Shown here one piece after another: positions 15,939-17,104 of a stretch of DNA of 17,104 nt. A model generated the notes under the pieces. The model saw only the letters and a list, made by a program, of their open reading frames with translations. It ran no database searches and was not told the origin of the DNA. Every line of letters starts with the position of its first letter. Position 1 is the first letter of the stretch. Source of the stretch: Methanobacteriota archaeon (GTDB lineage: Archaea; Thermoplasmatota; Poseidoniia; Poseidoniales; Poseidoniaceae). The stretch lies in contig NZXL01000007.1 in the NCBI GenBank assembly GCA_002697705.1, positions 1-17,104 on the forward strand. Reading direction: 5' to 3'. The position numbers were made by a program, and so were the translations under genes.

Positions 15939-15965
15939 ATATTGAGCAATTGATTCAATAATCGT

Positions 15966-16781
15966 ATGCCACACGCTCTATGTATGGCCGCTAAACCATA
16001 CTCCTCTGGTCACATAGGGGCTGTTGCTTCAAACTATACTGACATGCGCCTTTCAGGTGCCGTTAAAGAGAAACTCGTAGAGCTAATGTGTCAAGAAATT
16101 GCCAGATTAGTCCCTCAAATGGAATCAGAGACTTTGGCTCAAGATCCTGAGCGCAAGACTCTTGATGACCCTGAAAGAACTAGGCTGAATTATAATAGAA
16201 CTCGCGAACTAATGATCGAGCGTTTATCCAATATAGACTCGGTAGGCTCTGCCGCAGTTCAAGCAGGGATCGAGCATATTGAAAAACACCTTGCAAAGAT
16301 AATCAAGCACTCAGAAGCCGCAGCAGAAAAAGATAGAGTTGCGACAATAAAACCGCGCCACCTAGAAATTGCAATTTCAGGGATGGGTCTTGGTGAGGAC
16401 TCAGAAGAGGAATTAGAAGAGGATACAATTGAGGAGAGTGAAACCCTTGTTGTTGGACAAGGCGGAGGTATTTTGACCCGTTCATCACTGATGTCTTTGG
16501 CAAGAACTCACGCCAAGATGTCTGTAACTGATGATGCGATCGAAGAATTATTGGATACCTATTACATGGTTGTTGAGAAGTTAGAAGGCGACATTAGGCG
16601 CCACGCTCAACTTGGAGGCAATCCTGTTCAATTTATTGAATCGATAAATCGTATGAGGACATTAATGTCTCTTGGCTGGATGCGTTCAATGCTGATTAAA
16701 GCAGCAACAAATGCAAGAGAAAGGGGATATAAGCGAATCGATATAGAACAAATCGTCAATATTGACCCATTCGATGAATGA
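15966..16781 (+). CDS. Probable double histone-fold protein
   Basis: The protein has 271 residues, mostly helical, with no signal peptide. Residues 94-138 resemble an archaeal histone: a long helix (AAVQAGIEHIEKHLAKIIKH), a basic loop, then R-V-A-T-I-K-P-R-H-L-E-I-A, which parallels the R-K-T-I-K-x-x-D-I-x-L-A end of HMf-type histones. A first helix may be 29-50, separated by a long charged insertion. After a very acidic linker (144-160), residues 170-215 again look like histone helices 1 and 2 (S-L-A-R-T-H-A-K-M-S-V-T-D-D-A), and 243-265 could supply helix 3. The assignment is by motif and helix pattern only; another helical regulator is possible. The start is either ATG 15966 or ATG 15984 (MAAKPYSS); neither has a Shine-Dalgarno. 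An AT-rich stretch at 15932-15943 is at leaderless-promoter distance from the first. The gene lies 27 nt after the peroxidase gene. Confidence 0.6.
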   Translation: MPHALCMAAKPYSSGHIGAVASNYTDMRLSGAVKEKLVELMCQEIARLVPQMESETLAQDPERKTLDDPERTRLNYNRTRELMIERLSNIDSVGSAAVQAGIEHIEKHLAKIIKHSEAAAEKDRVATIKPRHLEIAISGMGLGEDSEEELEEDTIEESETLVVGQGGGILTRSSLMSLARTHAKMSVTDDAIEELLDTYYMVVEKLEGDIRRHAQLGGNPVQFIESINRMRTLMSLGWMRSMLIKAATNARERGYKRIDIEQIVNIDPFDE

Positions 16782-16789
16782 AAAAAACA

Positions 16790-16817
16790 CTAAATTTCTT
16801 CAAATTTTAGTATTTTT
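16790..16817 (+). terminator. Candidate terminator after the histone-fold gene
   Basis: CTAAATTT (16790-16797) pairs with AAATTTTAG (16802-16810) around a 4-nt loop with one bulged base, followed by TATTTTT. It begins 8 nt after the stop codon. Archaeal termination relies mainly on T-runs, which fits the tract here; the stem itself is AT-only and weak. Confidence 0.4.
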
Positions 16818-16839
16818 AGAATTTAGTATAATCATCTAA

Positions 16840-16847
16840 TTTATAAT
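16840..16847 (+). promoter_or_regulatory. TATA box of the last gene
   Basis: TTTATAAT is the clearest archaeal TATA element in the window, centred about 25 nt before the ATG at 16869. A CGGAG (16861-16865) sits 3 nt before the same ATG. The distance predicts a transcript starting at or within a few bases of the start codon. Its position after the candidate terminator marks a new transcription unit. Confidence 0.55.
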
Positions 16848-16868
16848 CGGCTTTGTCAAGCGGAGTAT

Positions 16869-17104
16869 ATGCCTGAAACCCGTAATTTGAAATCCATTAG
16901 CGTTCTTTTGACTTTATTGATGTTGTTTACATCAGTTGCAACGCTTGCAGTGAGCGCATCTGATGATACATCTGCACGCTCAACAGGAAATGAATCGTTG
17001 GACGTGGAAGTCAATGACATATACTATGAGCGAGGAAGTGGAATTGCTGTAACAATTACATTAACAAATTTAGACCCTAATTCAGAATATACTCTCGATT
17101 GGGA
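16869..17104 (+). CDS. Secreted or surface protein, N-terminal part (runs off the window)
   Basis: Seventy-eight codons are visible from ATG 16869 with no stop. The N-terminus MPETRNLKSISVLLTLLMLF, then TSVATLAVSASD, is a signal peptide: charged start, hydrophobic core at about 11-27, and a small-residue cleavage site near A-V-S-A|S-D. The mature start is Ser/Thr/Asp-rich. It then enters a beta-sandwich-like segment (G-I-A-V-T-I-T-L-T-N-L, then P-N-S-E-Y-T-L-D-W) that resembles an Ig-like or FnIII-like fold. It is probably another member of the surface-protein class represented at 2634-5846. The family cannot be named from this part. Confidence 0.75.
   Translation, partial: MPETRNLKSISVLLTLLMLFTSVATLAVSASDDTSARSTGNESLDVEVNDIYYERGSGIAVTITLTNLDPNSEYTLDW

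Noticed and set aside
15939..15965. Short inverted repeat (ATTGA...TCAAT) between the peroxidase and histone-fold genes as a terminator
   Set aside because: The stem is only 5 bp, AT-rich and without a T-run, so it is not distinguishable from chance.

Overview
The window most likely comes from an uncultured planktonic euryarchaeon of the Marine Group II / Poseidoniales type, or a close relative. Evidence for Archaea is an initiator tRNA with an A1-U72 pair, GGG/CCC anticodon stem and encoded CCA; an archaeal-type phosphoglycerate kinase; a Fap7/AK6-like adenylate kinase next to a CDP-alcohol phosphatidyltransferase of the archaetidylinositol-phosphate-synthase type; a probable histone-fold protein; and TATA-like boxes about 25 nt before several start codons. 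The DNA is AT-rich and densely coding. The Marine Group II placement rests on the general look of the genes (large secreted Ig/FnIII-like proteins, AT-rich marine style) and is an inference.

Layout. The left edge (1-1117) holds the start of a lipoprotein gene on the minus strand, the initiator tRNA on the plus strand, and an unrecognised helical protein on the minus strand whose stop codon lies 2 nt past the tRNA CCA. A plus-strand block (1240-7606) follows: Fap7-like kinase, CDP-alcohol phosphatidyltransferase, a 1070-residue surface protein with a charged cytoplasmic tail, a CAX-type Ca2+/H+ antiporter, and a small membrane protein. A minus-strand block (10957-7607) holds a two-helix membrane protein, pgk, and an amidohydrolase of the methylthioadenosine/S-adenosylhomocysteine deaminase type, with gaps of about 50 nt. 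The plus strand resumes at 11056 with an M24 Xaa-Pro-type peptidase coupled to a 1199-residue exported haem peroxidase, then a histone-fold-like protein, a candidate terminator, a promoter, and the start of another secreted protein.

The standout is the gene at 12339-15938. It encodes an animal-type (peroxidase-cyclooxygenase superfamily) haem peroxidase with a signal peptide, fused to a seven-motif calcium-binding FG-GAP/VCBS propeller, an ASPIC/UnbV domain and a C-terminal membrane anchor. It would act outside the cell. The distal His, catalytic Arg, proximal His and Ca2+ loop are present, but one of the two carboxylates that esterify the haem in myeloperoxidase is a Ser.

Together the window mixes housekeeping functions (initiation tRNA, ribosome assembly kinase, lipid head-group synthesis, glycolysis/gluconeogenesis, nucleoside salvage) with several cell-surface proteins. 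No insertion sequence, CRISPR array, integrase or phage gene was seen. No stretch over 300 bases lacks a gene.
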